NCBI GenBank assembly: GCA_965226235.1
Contig: OZ245335.1
Coordinates: forward strand, 682,001 to 746,000
Direction: 5' to 3'
DNA: 64,000 bases
DNA from: CAYFZO01 sp965226235
Lineage (GTDB): Bacteria; Pseudomonadota; Gammaproteobacteria; Poriferisulfidales; Oxydemutatoraceae
The position numbers and the translations under genes were made by a program. The stretch's first letter is position 1. Each line of letters opens with the position of its first letter. This document shows positions 33,159 to 42,187 of the stretch, one piece after another. The notes under the pieces were generated by a model. The model was not told the origin of the DNA. It saw nothing but the letters and a program-made list of their open reading frames with translations, and ran no database searches.

Positions 33159-35978
33159 ATGAAAATAATCTCTATCAAAGGCGCTCGCACCCACAACCTG
33201 CAAAACATCGATCTCGATTTCCCCCGCGACAAGGTGGTGGTGATCACCGGCTTGTCTGGGTCTGGAAAATCCTCGCTCGCTTTCGACACGATTTTTGCCG
33301 AGGGACAGAGACGTTACATGGAGTCGCTGTCTTCCTACGCCCGTCAGTTCCTGGCTAGAATGGAGAAGCCGGACGTCGACCAGATCAGCGGGTTGTCTCC
33401 GGCGATCGCCATCGAACAAAAGGCGGCCTCGCATAATCCGCGCTCAACCGTCGGCACCATAACCGAAATCCACGACTATTTGAGGTTGCTGTACGCTCGC
33501 ATCGGCATCCCCAAATGCCCTGAACACGGCGGAAACCTGCAGGCGATGACGGTCACGCAAATAGTAGATGAAATCGCTTCCGGGCCCGAAAACGCAAAGC
33601 TGATGGTGCTTGCGCCGGTGGTGCAAAACCGCAAGGGAGAACACGTCCAACTGCTACAAAAGCTGAAGGCTCGCGGCTTTTTGCGGGTGCGCCTCGATGG
33701 CATGGTGTTTGAACTCGATGCCACGCCGCATCTCGATCCGAAAAAAACACACGCGATCGAGGTCGTCGTCGACCGCATCAGGCTGCGCGACGGGATCAGA
33801 ACCAGACTCGCAGAATCCATAGAGACAGCTTTGTCCCTGACCGACGATATCGTCGTCGCGGCACCTATGGACGACAACGGTGCCGATAGTCTTTTTTCCA
33901 CGTCTTTCGCCTGCCCGCAGTGCAACTACAGCCTGACCGAGCTCGAACCACGGCTGTTTTCTTTCAACAGCCCTATGGGCGCGTGCTCGGATTGCGACGG
34001 CCTCGGTGTCTTGCGCCATTTCGATGAGAACAAAATCGTCGCGAACCCCTCGTTGAGCCTTGCCGCCGGAGCGATTCCCAACTGGGGCAAAGGCAGCCGC
34101 TTCAACTTTCGCAGGATGACGTCATTGTCGCGCCACTATGACTTCGATCTGCAACAACCGTTCTCTTCTCTGCCAAAGGAAATCCGCAGAACCATCCTGT
34201 ACGGAAGCGGAGACGAACCCGTCGCCTTCACCTACCGCAATCATGGGAGACAAAGCGTCGCACGTTCACGCTTTGGCGGCATCATCCCGATCATGGAACG
34301 ACGCTACCGGGAAACCGAATCCTCCCTGGTTCGAGAAGAACTCGGCAAGTACATGAGTACCAGCCTCTGCAGCCACTGTAACGGTTCCCGCCTCAACAAG
34401 TCCGCGCGGCACGTGTGCGTAGCGGATATGGCCCTGCCGGAAATCAGCGCGATGACAACAGAAAAAGCGCTGGATTTTTTTGAGCGCCTGGCACTTTCCG
34501 GTCGCCGGGCAAAAATAGCGAACAAAATCGTCTCCGAGATCCGCGCGAGGTTGAGATTTCTTGTCGATGTCGGGCTTAATTACCTGAGCATGGACCGCAG
34601 TGCGGAAACCTTGTCCGGCGGCGAGGCCCAGCGCATCCGCCTCGCCAGCCAGATCGGCTCCGGTCTGACCGGTGTCATGTACGTGCTCGACGAGCCCTCC
34701 ATCGGCCTGCACCAGCGCGACAACAAACGTTTGCTCTCCACGCTGGTTCGACTGCGTAATCTCGGCAACAGTGTCATCGTCGTGGAACATGACGAAGAGA
34801 CCATTCGCAGCGCAGATCACGTCATCGATGTCGGCCCCGGTGCCGGCAAACATGGCGGTCGCATCATCGCCCAGGGGACGCCGCTGCAAATAGAAAGAAA
34901 CGCCGCGTCCCTGACCGGGCAGTATCTGTCAAAAAAGCGCAGCATCGACCTTCCCGACGCGCGCAAACCACCCGACAGGCGCAAGCTGCTGCGCGTGCTG
35001 GGACTCACCGGCAACAACCTGAAGAACATCGACGTGGAAATCCCGCTCGGGCTGTTCACCGCTGTCACCGGCGTATCGGGATCGGGCAAATCCACCCTGG
35101 TCAAGGCGACCTTGTACCGACACGTCATGAAAGAACTACACCAAAGCGAAAACCAGCCAGCGCCATGCCGCAGCATCAAAGGACTGAAGCATATCGACAA
35201 GGTCATCGACATCAACCAGGCACCGATCGGGCGGACGCCACGCTCAAATCCGGCAACGTATACCGGTCTGTTCGGCCCGGTCCGGGAGTTGTTCGCTTCG
35301 GTTCCGGAGGCACGCGTCCGCGGTTACAAGCCAGGGCGATTCAGTTTCAACGTCAAGGGAGGGCGCTGCGAAGCGTGCTCTGGCGACGGGGTGACGCGAG
35401 TCGAGATGCATTTCCTGCCGGACATTTACGTCGGTTGTGACGAATGCCTTGGCAAACGCTACAGCCGTGAAACTCTCGACATCCTGTACAAGGGGAAAAA
35501 TATCAGCGAAGTGCTCGAAATGACCGTCGAACAGGCCCTTGATTTTTTCCACGCGATACCTGCTGTCAAAAACAAGCTGCAAACGCTGATGGACGTCGGC
35601 CTCGGCTATCTCACGATCGGCCAGAACGCAACCACGCTATCGGGTGGAGAAGCGCAGCGTATCAAGCTGTCCCGCGAGCTTTCGAAGCGCGGTACCGGCA
35701 AGACGCTGTACCTGTTGGACGAACCAACGACCGGCCTGCATTTTCACGACGTCAAGCAACTGCTCAAGGTGTTGCATCGTTTGCGAAACAGCGGCAACAC
35801 CCTGATCGTCATCGAGCATAACCTCGATGTCATCAAAACCGCAGACTGGATCATCGATCTGGGACCGGAGGGAGGCGACCAGGGAGGAGAAATCATCGCG
35901 ACAGGAACCCCCGAAGCAGTCGCCGCCTGCGAAAACTCGCATACTGGCCACCACCTGAGACCGTTGCTGTCGAACTGA
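33159..35978 (+). CDS. uvrA: Excinuclease ABC subunit A
   Basis: A 939-residue damage-sensing ATPase of nucleotide excision repair. Two ABC modules are visible. The first Walker A is GLSGSGKSSLAFDTIFAEG with signature LSGGEAQRIRLASQIGSGL; the second is GVSGSGKSTLVKATLYRHV with LSGGEAQRIKLSRELSKRG. Zinc-finger cysteines occur in CPQCNYSL, CSDCDGLG and CEACSGDG. The frame is open upstream to 32856, but the ATG at 33159 matches the universal start MKIISIKGARTHNLQNIDL. No LexA box was noticed; a TATACT lies at 33132-33137. Confidence 0.98.
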   Translation: MKIISIKGARTHNLQNIDLDFPRDKVVVITGLSGSGKSSLAFDTIFAEGQRRYMESLSSYARQFLARMEKPDVDQISGLSPAIAIEQKAASHNPRSTVGTITEIHDYLRLLYARIGIPKCPEHGGNLQAMTVTQIVDEIASGPENAKLMVLAPVVQNRKGEHVQLLQKLKARGFLRVRLDGMVFELDATPHLDPKKTHAIEVVVDRIRLRDGIRTRLAESIETALSLTDDIVVAAPMDDNGADSLFSTSFACPQCNYSLTELEPRLFSFNSPMGACSDCDGLGVLRHFDENKIVANPSLSLAAGAIPNWGKGSRFNFRRMTSLSRHYDFDLQQPFSSLPKEIRRTILYGSGDEPVAFTYRNHGRQSVARSRFGGIIPIMERRYRETESSLVREELGKYMSTSLCSHCNGSRLNKSARHVCVADMALPEISAMTTEKALDFFERLALSGRRAKIANKIVSEIRARLRFLVDVGLNYLSMDRSAETLSGGEAQRIRLASQIGSGLTGVMYVLDEPSIGLHQRDNKRLLSTLVRLRNLGNSVIVVEHDEETIRSADHVIDVGPGAGKHGGRIIAQGTPLQIERNAASLTGQYLSKKRSIDLPDARKPPDRRKLLRVLGLTGNNLKNIDVEIPLGLFTAVTGVSGSGKSTLVKATLYRHVMKELHQSENQPAPCRSIKGLKHIDKVIDINQAPIGRTPRSNPATYTGLFGPVRELFASVPEARVRGYKPGRFSFNVKGGRCEACSGDGVTRVEMHFLPDIYVGCDECLGKRYSRETLDILYKGKNISEVLEMTVEQALDFFHAIPAVKNKLQTLMDVGLGYLTIGQNATTLSGGEAQRIKLSRELSKRGTGKTLYLLDEPTTGLHFHDVKQLLKVLHRLRNSGNTLIVIEHNLDVIKTADWIIDLGPEGGDQGGEIIATGTPEAVAACENSHTGHHLRPLLSN

Positions 35979-36030
35979 AACGGAGGGGTTACCCTCAATG
36001 TCGTCAAAACCCGTGGACCGGGGCATTCAT

Positions 36031-36092
36031 CCGGGAACGGAGGGAGGCGACCAGGGAGGCAGCCCCCCCGAAGCAGCCGGCTGCGAAAACCT
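36031..36092 (+). repeat. Partial duplicate of the uvrA 3' end
   Basis: GGGAACGGAGGGAGGCGACC and the following AGGGAGG, CCCCCGAAGCAG and GCTGCGAAAACC closely match uvrA 35874-35945 with deletions. It lies in the 182-base gap after uvrA and encodes no protein. It is probably a small local duplication. Confidence 0.65.
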
Positions 36093-36114
36093 GCAGGCCA
36101 GCCTCCGCTGCTGT

Positions 36115-36142
36115 CCGCTGGAAGCAGGAACGCTTCCAGCGG
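36115..36142. terminator. Strong hairpin between convergent uvrA and porin genes
   Basis: CCGCTGGAAGC and GCTTCCAGCGG form a perfect 11-bp stem with a 6-base loop. It lies between the uvrA stop and the convergent porin stop. No T-tract follows on either strand, so it is a candidate bidirectional terminator or RNA 3' end stabiliser. Confidence 0.5.
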
Positions 36143-36160
36143 AGTCAGCACAGCGGGTGC

Positions 36161-37633
36161 TCAGAACGCGTATTGCGCGCGAAAGGACAACGCGTTGCCA
36201 TTATCGTCATCGTCACCCTGGGCCAGTGCCGAATCGACTTCGGCGTCGATGTAATTCAGCATGAACTTGACGTTATTGTTGACGTACCAGTTCACGCCCA
36301 GTATCCACTTTTTGGCATCTACGGTCCGCCCTTTTACATCGTCATCGACGTCGACGTCTTCATAGCGGGCGACCAGTTCCCAGGCGCCGAGCGAACTCGC
36401 CGGGCTGACCTTGTCGAAGTAGGCCCCCTTGGTCTTGTAGCTGCGACTCTCGCCGGTCAGTATATAGCTCGCCTGCAGGTAGTAGCCATCAAAGTCGATA
36501 TCCTCGCAGGAAACAAATACCGTTCCGTCATCACAGCTGCCGTCCGGAGTTGCAAAGGCTGCATCGACAAGCCTGTCGTCGGTTCCATCTACATTGCTAT
36601 CCACAAGTTCTTCCAGTTCTTTCGGTATGTCACCGTCTGCCGATACGTCGATATACTCTCCCTGGAAGGAAAGCGGGCCATTGACATACGCCAGTTCCAG
36701 TCCGATCTGATCGACGTCATCCACCCACGCGTCGGCAAAAGTGGGGCGCCCGCCGTCCGCTGTGTGCACACCCAGGCGCGAACGATATCTCACGCGACCT
36801 CCTATGTCGCGCATCGAATAGGCGGCACCGAGGTGCATGAAATGCTTGTCGCCAAAGTGCGGCGACATGGCGATACGGCCGGTCACCGCATAATTATCGC
36901 TACCGTCCTCGTCCTCGGATCCATCGTCAAATATGCCGAGCGCCCAGTTGAAATTATTCATCTCTTCATGGAAGCCGGAGACCTGGAATCCACCCAGGTC
37001 TGGCTGACCCGCCCCCAGGTTCCCGGCGAGAAAATCGAGCAGAATGTTTCTTTCTATGGTCGAAGTCCATTTGGAACTGACCATGCGCTCCAGCGAAAAA
37101 GACTCCTTGAACTTGCCCAACTTGAGAGAAAGCGGTTTGTATCCGGCATACTCTATGTACGCCGTGTTCACGTCGGCCGACTCGTCCTGGTCGTCTATAT
37201 TGACGGTGAACTTGTATTTCCAGTCCTTCTTCACCGATCCGCCCGCAGTCAAACGCGTGCGGCGGAATTCTCCCTCGGACTGGCTTTCGCCGTTGTCGGT
37301 AAATACATCGTCAAAGAAATCGTAGTCCAGCAGGATCCGTCCACCCAGACTGAAGCTGTTGCCATTACTGGATTTGACACTCATGCCGCCGCCGGTGGTC
37401 GATATCGTGATCTCTTCCCCGTTGGTTCTGACGACGCTGCCTGCCTCGGAGTCCTTCTTTCTCGCTTCGAACACCACGTCACCCAACTGTTGGCGCACAC
37501 GGATCAACTCTTCCTGCAATCCCTCTATCATCCTCTCAAGGCGATCGACGCGGTCGTTTATCGACTGCGCGGACACGAAGGAAAATGGCGCAACCGCAAG
37601 GAAAACACCGGCGATGGCATATCTGTATTTCAT
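36161..37633 (-). CDS. Phosphate-selective porin (OprP/OprO family)
   Basis: A 490-residue outer-membrane barrel. The signal peptide is MKYRYAIAGVFLAVAPFSF, ending VSA. Residues about 25-60 form a coiled coil (RVDRLERMIEGLQEELIRVR), common to the family. Many amphipathic strands follow, including GGRILLDYDFFDD, GKFKESFSLERMVSS and ERNILLDFLAG, and the terminal residue is phenylalanine (FRAQYAF). OprP-type channels let phosphate cross the outer membrane. It is divergent from pstS, which fits a phosphate-uptake role. Polyphosphate/pyrophosphate-selective OprO is the alternative. Confidence 0.88.
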   Translation of the reverse strand: MKYRYAIAGVFLAVAPFSFVSAQSINDRVDRLERMIEGLQEELIRVRQQLGDVVFEARKKDSEAGSVVRTNGEEITISTTGGGMSVKSSNGNSFSLGGRILLDYDFFDDVFTDNGESQSEGEFRRTRLTAGGSVKKDWKYKFTVNIDDQDESADVNTAYIEYAGYKPLSLKLGKFKESFSLERMVSSKWTSTIERNILLDFLAGNLGAGQPDLGGFQVSGFHEEMNNFNWALGIFDDGSEDEDGSDNYAVTGRIAMSPHFGDKHFMHLGAAYSMRDIGGRVRYRSRLGVHTADGGRPTFADAWVDDVDQIGLELAYVNGPLSFQGEYIDVSADGDIPKELEELVDSNVDGTDDRLVDAAFATPDGSCDDGTVFVSCEDIDFDGYYLQASYILTGESRSYKTKGAYFDKVSPASSLGAWELVARYEDVDVDDDVKGRTVDAKKWILGVNWYVNNNVKFMLNYIDAEVDSALAQGDDDDNGNALSFRAQYAF

Positions 37634-37809
37634 TATGACTCTCCCGTTGGATAGTGATTTCTATTTCGCACTCCTAAAAGTGCCAGGTTGCCTGATGGAA
37701 CCTGTTCGAGTGTCCGGCTTTCCCTGACCTCTTCCTCGGGCCTCGGTCAAGCCACCACTGCGACAGCGGCATTATTCGCTGTGCGCTGTGTCATCGGCGT
37801 TGCATGGAC

Positions 37810-37853
37810 ATGACAGTATTGTTACGGCTTCGGAATTGAAACAATGCTGTCAT
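37810..37853. promoter_or_regulatory. Possible PhoB half-sites in porin-pstS divergent region
   Basis: CTGTCAT occurs on the minus strand at 37810-37816 and on the plus strand at 37847-37853. PhoB boxes are normally two such heptamers 11 bases apart on one strand; here only single good halves are seen, with weak second halves. Placement and orientation (one toward each gene) fit phosphate control but the match is weak. The rest of 37634-37926 has no gene. Confidence 0.35.
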
Positions 37854-37926
37854 ATTTGCCCTCGACAATGGCGTCGTCAGCAGAAACTGCCTGCTGTCTC
37901 ACAAACCAGAAAGCAAGGAGAAAATC

Positions 37927-38979
37927 ATGCAACGAAGTATCCCTACCGTCATCCTGTTGTCCCTGGCCGCATTGCTGTTTGGCACCGAAGCCACGGCACG
38001 GGACCAGATCAATATAGTCGGCTCTTCAACCGTCTATCCATTCGCGACGATGGTCGCCGAAAATTTCGGCCTCACCAGCGATTTCAAAACGCCGAAAATT
38101 GAATCCACCGGCACCGGTGGCGGCTTCAAGCTGTTTTGCGAAGGCGTCGGTGTCAAAACGCCGGACATAACGAACGCATCACGCCGTATCAAACAAACAG
38201 AAGTCGATATGTGCATGGGGAATGGTGTAACCGGCATCATCGAGCTGAAAATTGGTTACGACGGCATCGTCTTCGCCAATACCAAAAAGGCCGGAAACAT
38301 GATGGGCATCGGAACCAAGCACTTGTTCCTGGCCCTGGCCAAGGAGGTACCTTCACCGGACGGAACAGAAAAACTGGTTCCCAACCCGTACAGGACATGG
38401 AAAGACATCGACGCCTCCTTGCCCGACATGAAAATCGAAGTGCTCGGACCGCCGCCAACATCGGGTACGCGGGATGCCTTCGCCGAGCTCGCTCTCGAAG
38501 GCGGTTGCAAAAAATTCGCCTGGATCAAGGCAATGAAAGACACGGACAAAAGCGCCTACAAACAAGTGTGCCACACCGTCCGTGAGGATGGTGCCTACAT
38601 CGAAAGCGGGGAAAACGACAACCTGATCGTACAGAAACTCAAAGCCAACCCCACTGCGTTCGGTATCTTTGGCTTCAGCTTCCTGGATCAAAATGCCGAA
38701 GCGGTAAGAGGCATAGAGATCGATGGCGTCGCGCCGACCTTTGATGCCATCGCCGAAGGCAGTTACCCGATCTCGCGCGCGCTGTATCTCTACACCAAGA
38801 AAACGCACGTGGGTGTAATTCCAGGCATCAAGGAATACCTCGAAGAATTTATGAGTTCCCAAGCCTCGGGTGACAACGGCTATCTGGCGGACAAAGGCCT
38901 GATCCAGGCACCGATGGAAGAGCAAATGACATATCGACAAACCTTGAGAGAACTGGCTACATTGTCCGCAAAAATCTAG
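37927..38979 (+). CDS. pstS: Phosphate-binding periplasmic protein PstS
   Basis: A 350-residue secreted solute-binding protein. The signal peptide ends at ATA in FGTEATARDQ. INIVGSSTVYPFATMVAENF and PPTSGTRDAFAELALEGG carry the phosphate-binding Ser/Thr and Arg-Asp residues. AAGGAG precedes the ATG. PstS feeds the PstCAB transporter of the inner membrane, but none of those genes follow. The stop shares a CTAG palindrome with the stop of the convergent RND gene. Confidence 0.94.
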   Translation: MQRSIPTVILLSLAALLFGTEATARDQINIVGSSTVYPFATMVAENFGLTSDFKTPKIESTGTGGGFKLFCEGVGVKTPDITNASRRIKQTEVDMCMGNGVTGIIELKIGYDGIVFANTKKAGNMMGIGTKHLFLALAKEVPSPDGTEKLVPNPYRTWKDIDASLPDMKIEVLGPPPTSGTRDAFAELALEGGCKKFAWIKAMKDTDKSAYKQVCHTVREDGAYIESGENDNLIVQKLKANPTAFGIFGFSFLDQNAEAVRGIEIDGVAPTFDAIAEGSYPISRALYLYTKKTHVGVIPGIKEYLEEFMSSQASGDNGYLADKGLIQAPMEEQMTYRQTLRELATLSAKI

Positions 38980-41900
38980 CCTGGCCTGAAAAGCGTGCGA
39001 TAAGAGCGGATGGCTTGCTGCCGCAAGTCATCCGCCACCACGTAGAAACAAGGCAATATCAACAAAATCAGCACGGTCGCAAAGACCAGACCGAATCCGA
39101 GACTGACAGCCATCGGCGATAGAAATCTGGTCTGACCGGTAACGAAAAAAATCAACGGTGAAATACCCAGCAGCGTGGTAATCGTCGTGAGCAGTATCGG
39201 GCGCGCCCGCTTGCGCCCGGCCGCGATGATCGCCTCGACGCGATCGACGCCCTCGGCGCATTGATTGCTGGCGAAGTTCAGAAGAATCAACGCGTCGTTG
39301 ACAATAATGCCGCTCAGCGCAACAAACCCGACTATCGACACAAACTGTAGATTGAACCCGGTCAGCAAATGTCCCACGATCACTCCGATAACGCCGAACG
39401 GAATGGCTGACAAAACCACCAGCGGCTCGAGGGCGGAACGAAACAACACCAGCAAAATAAAAAAAATCAACACGATCGCAAGCACCAGCGCGTTGCCCAG
39501 CCCTCGAAAAGACTCGACCGCGTCGCGCCTTTCGCCACGAAATTCCATCCCGTACTCTCGTTGCAAATCAAATTCCTGGCCAAAACGACTTTCGACCAGA
39601 TCATATACTTCAAGCGCGGTGACCGTGTCGAGGTCAACTTCAGCACTGACCGTCGTCACGCGTTGTCCATCACTGCGCATCAACGTGCTGAACCCGCGAT
39701 CGAACTCAACATCGGCGACGGTGTCCAGGTAGACGACTTTGCCGTTTGGCAGCGGTAACGGCAGAGCCGACAAGGCCGTGATATCGCTACGCGTCTCCTC
39801 CGGGAAAATCACGCGTACCGGGTAGCGCTCCTTCCCCCAGTTTGCATAAGCAACCTTGGTGCCCAGGTAGCCTGCACGCATGAATTCTGCCAGCGATTCC
39901 TGCGTCAACCCCAGGGCCTTGCCTCGTTCATTGAGACGGTAGCGCACTTCGAGCTTGCCGGGTTCGCCATCGTGACGAACGTCATAGACACCGTCGAGCG
40001 TTTTCAGGAACTCGCCGACTTCGTCTGCATAATCACGCAGTCGTTGTATTTCCGGGCCGGTGACGCCGATAACCACATCGGACCCGGCCGGGCCGGCACG
40101 TGGCTTCAAAACGGAAAACCGCTTGACCCCTGGCATGTTCTGCAAGCGGACACGGATCGCATCGATGATTTCATCAGCTTCGCGCACCCTGCCGCTCTCG
40201 TCAGGCAGACGCAGGTTGATCAGCGGTGTGACGAATCTCTCGATAAACCCTTGCGGACGCTTCTCGTGCAAGGTAACGATCAACTGCACGTAGTGACTGG
40301 CCAGTTTGGAGCGGTTGAAATCGACCAATAGAACACCGACGTTGGTCAACACCACGTCGAGCTCGTCCTCGTAACCATGAAAAGTTTCGCTGACCTGTTC
40401 TTCTATCTGCGCCGCCAGACGCTCGCTGTCTTCCATACCGTAAGTGCTGGGTGCCTCTATGTTCAGGAAAAACTGGTTGATCTCGACGCCACCGAACAAC
40501 TGAAAGGGCACCCGGGTGATGGCCATGGCAATCGCAACGGCGAGCAGGCATACGGCCAGCGCGCTGATGAAATAGCGCCGGGCAATCGCCCATCCGAGCC
40601 AGCGCGTGTAGCTTTCGATACCCCTGGAAAAAAGCGTGCCTGCCTCTTGCGCTTTGATTTTCCGATTTTTGAAAATCATGCGCGCATGGGAAGGCAGGAT
40701 GACGAAAGCCTCAAACAAGGAACCCAGCAGTGCCGCGCTGACCACGACGGGGATTACGGTAATAAACGCGCCCAAGGTGCCACTGATGGCGAACATCGGC
40801 AAAAAAGCCGCCACCGTGGTCAGCGTTGCGGTAACTACCGGAGCAGCGACTTCGCGCGCCCCCAGGGAGGCCGCCTCGGTATAAGGTTTGCCCTCTTCCA
40901 GATGGCGATAGATGTTTTCCGTGATGATAATGGCATCGTCTACGATCATTCCCAGTACGATCAGAAAAGCAAACAATGAAACCATGTTGATGGTGAAGCC
41001 AAGGTAGCGAATGGTAATCACCGCGATCAGAAACGAAACCGGTATCCCCAGCGCAGTGATCAGCGCTACGCGAAAATTCAGCAGCGCATACAGAGACAAA
41101 AGTAACAACACCAGGCCCACCAGGCCCGATGAAATTACCGTGCTCAGACGGGTTTTGATATAAACCGAAGAATCGCTGTGGTAACCCAGTGCTATGCCGG
41201 GCGGCAAATCCTGTGAAAGTTCCTCGATCAGGTTCCTGATCGATTTCGATACCTCGATCGTAGAACCGTCTATGGACTTGGTCACCACCAGGTTGAGCGC
41301 CGGCTTGCCTGCGTAGCGTCCCAACGTCTGCGCGGTTTCGAGACGCAATTCAACCCTGGCTACATCACCTACCCTGAGTTGCCTGCCGTCTTTATTCGAG
41401 CGGACCGAAATCGCCTCCACTGCCTGCACATCCGGTGACACCCCCAGACCGCGCAGTTGCAACTCGCCCTCCTCCGATGACAACCTGCCACCGGGGTAGT
41501 CACCGATGTTACTCCGCAGAGCAAGCCGGATCTCGTCAAACGACACTTGCCTTGCTGCCAGAAGCCACGGATCGATAACGACCCAGATCTCCCATTCCCG
41601 CTCACCCGCAACGCTGACGCTCGCAACATCCCGGACGCTTTGAATCGCGCGCTTTACCTGCCTGCCAACGGCAACCAGGTCTTCCTCGCCGACGTTGCCA
41701 TAGACGCTGACGCTGATTACCGGAAAGCGCGTCTGCAATCGTCGCACCCGAGGACGCTCGGCTTCTTCCGGCAATTCGACCACCGCGTCGACCGCCGAGC
41801 GAACATCCTGCAGAAAATCATCCATGCCGGAGTCGGCCTTCAGTTTCAGCAAAATGCGAGAGAAACCCTCGCGACTTAAAGACTCGATCGAATCGATGTC

Positions 41901-42122
41901 GCCAAGATCCTGGACTGCTTCCTCCAGCGGGACGGTAACCTGCCGCTCGACCTCAATCGGCGGCGCTCCTTCAAAAACCGTAGTGATCTGTACCGTGTCG
42001 CGCTTGATGATCGGAAAGATCTCCTGCGGCATCGCCTGCCAGGACATGGCTCCTACGACGACGATACCGATCAATAAAAAATTGACCAGCAAGGGATTGC
42101 GAATGGAAAAATCTACCAGCAA
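38976..42122 (-). CDS. RND-family efflux permease (AcrB-like)
   Basis: A 1048-residue inner-membrane proton-driven exporter. It has 12 predicted membrane segments and two large periplasmic loops. The N-terminus (MLVDFSIRNPLLVNFLLIGI) is typical of the HAE-type RND group. The proton-relay aspartates appear in MIVDDAIIITENIYRHLEEG (TM4). QMPQEIFP-type PN region and ISLQFVSIVGFVALSGIIVND-type TM10 area are recognisable. The adaptor gene lies upstream in the same transcription unit. No TolC-type channel gene is nearby. The substrate is unknown. Confidence 0.93.
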   Translation of the reverse strand: MLVDFSIRNPLLVNFLLIGIVVVGAMSWQAMPQEIFPIIKRDTVQITTVFEGAPPIEVERQVTVPLEEAVQDLGDIDSIESLSREGFSRILLKLKADSGMDDFLQDVRSAVDAVVELPEEAERPRVRRLQTRFPVISVSVYGNVGEEDLVAVGRQVKRAIQSVRDVASVSVAGEREWEIWVVIDPWLLAARQVSFDEIRLALRSNIGDYPGGRLSSEEGELQLRGLGVSPDVQAVEAISVRSNKDGRQLRVGDVARVELRLETAQTLGRYAGKPALNLVVTKSIDGSTIEVSKSIRNLIEELSQDLPPGIALGYHSDSSVYIKTRLSTVISSGLVGLVLLLLSLYALLNFRVALITALGIPVSFLIAVITIRYLGFTINMVSLFAFLIVLGMIVDDAIIITENIYRHLEEGKPYTEAASLGAREVAAPVVTATLTTVAAFLPMFAISGTLGAFITVIPVVVSAALLGSLFEAFVILPSHARMIFKNRKIKAQEAGTLFSRGIESYTRWLGWAIARRYFISALAVCLLAVAIAMAITRVPFQLFGGVEINQFFLNIEAPSTYGMEDSERLAAQIEEQVSETFHGYEDELDVVLTNVGVLLVDFNRSKLASHYVQLIVTLHEKRPQGFIERFVTPLINLRLPDESGRVREADEIIDAIRVRLQNMPGVKRFSVLKPRAGPAGSDVVIGVTGPEIQRLRDYADEVGEFLKTLDGVYDVRHDGEPGKLEVRYRLNERGKALGLTQESLAEFMRAGYLGTKVAYANWGKERYPVRVIFPEETRSDITALSALPLPLPNGKVVYLDTVADVEFDRGFSTLMRSDGQRVTTVSAEVDLDTVTALEVYDLVESRFGQEFDLQREYGMEFRGERRDAVESFRGLGNALVLAIVLIFFILLVLFRSALEPLVVLSAIPFGVIGVIVGHLLTGFNLQFVSIVGFVALSGIIVNDALILLNFASNQCAEGVDRVEAIIAAGRKRARPILLTTITTLLGISPLIFFVTGQTRFLSPMAVSLGFGLVFATVLILLILPCFYVVADDLRQQAIRSYRTLFRPG

Positions 42123-42187
42123 GTGCCTGTCTCATCCCTGGCCGGCATACGGATGGGAGCCTGCATCGGAGAAATCGATCGCCGGGG

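Noticed and set aside
36173..37654. 493-codon plus-strand ORF
   Set aside because: Exact antisense of the porin gene, which has a signal peptide, a coiled coil and a terminal Phe; the antisense product has no such order.
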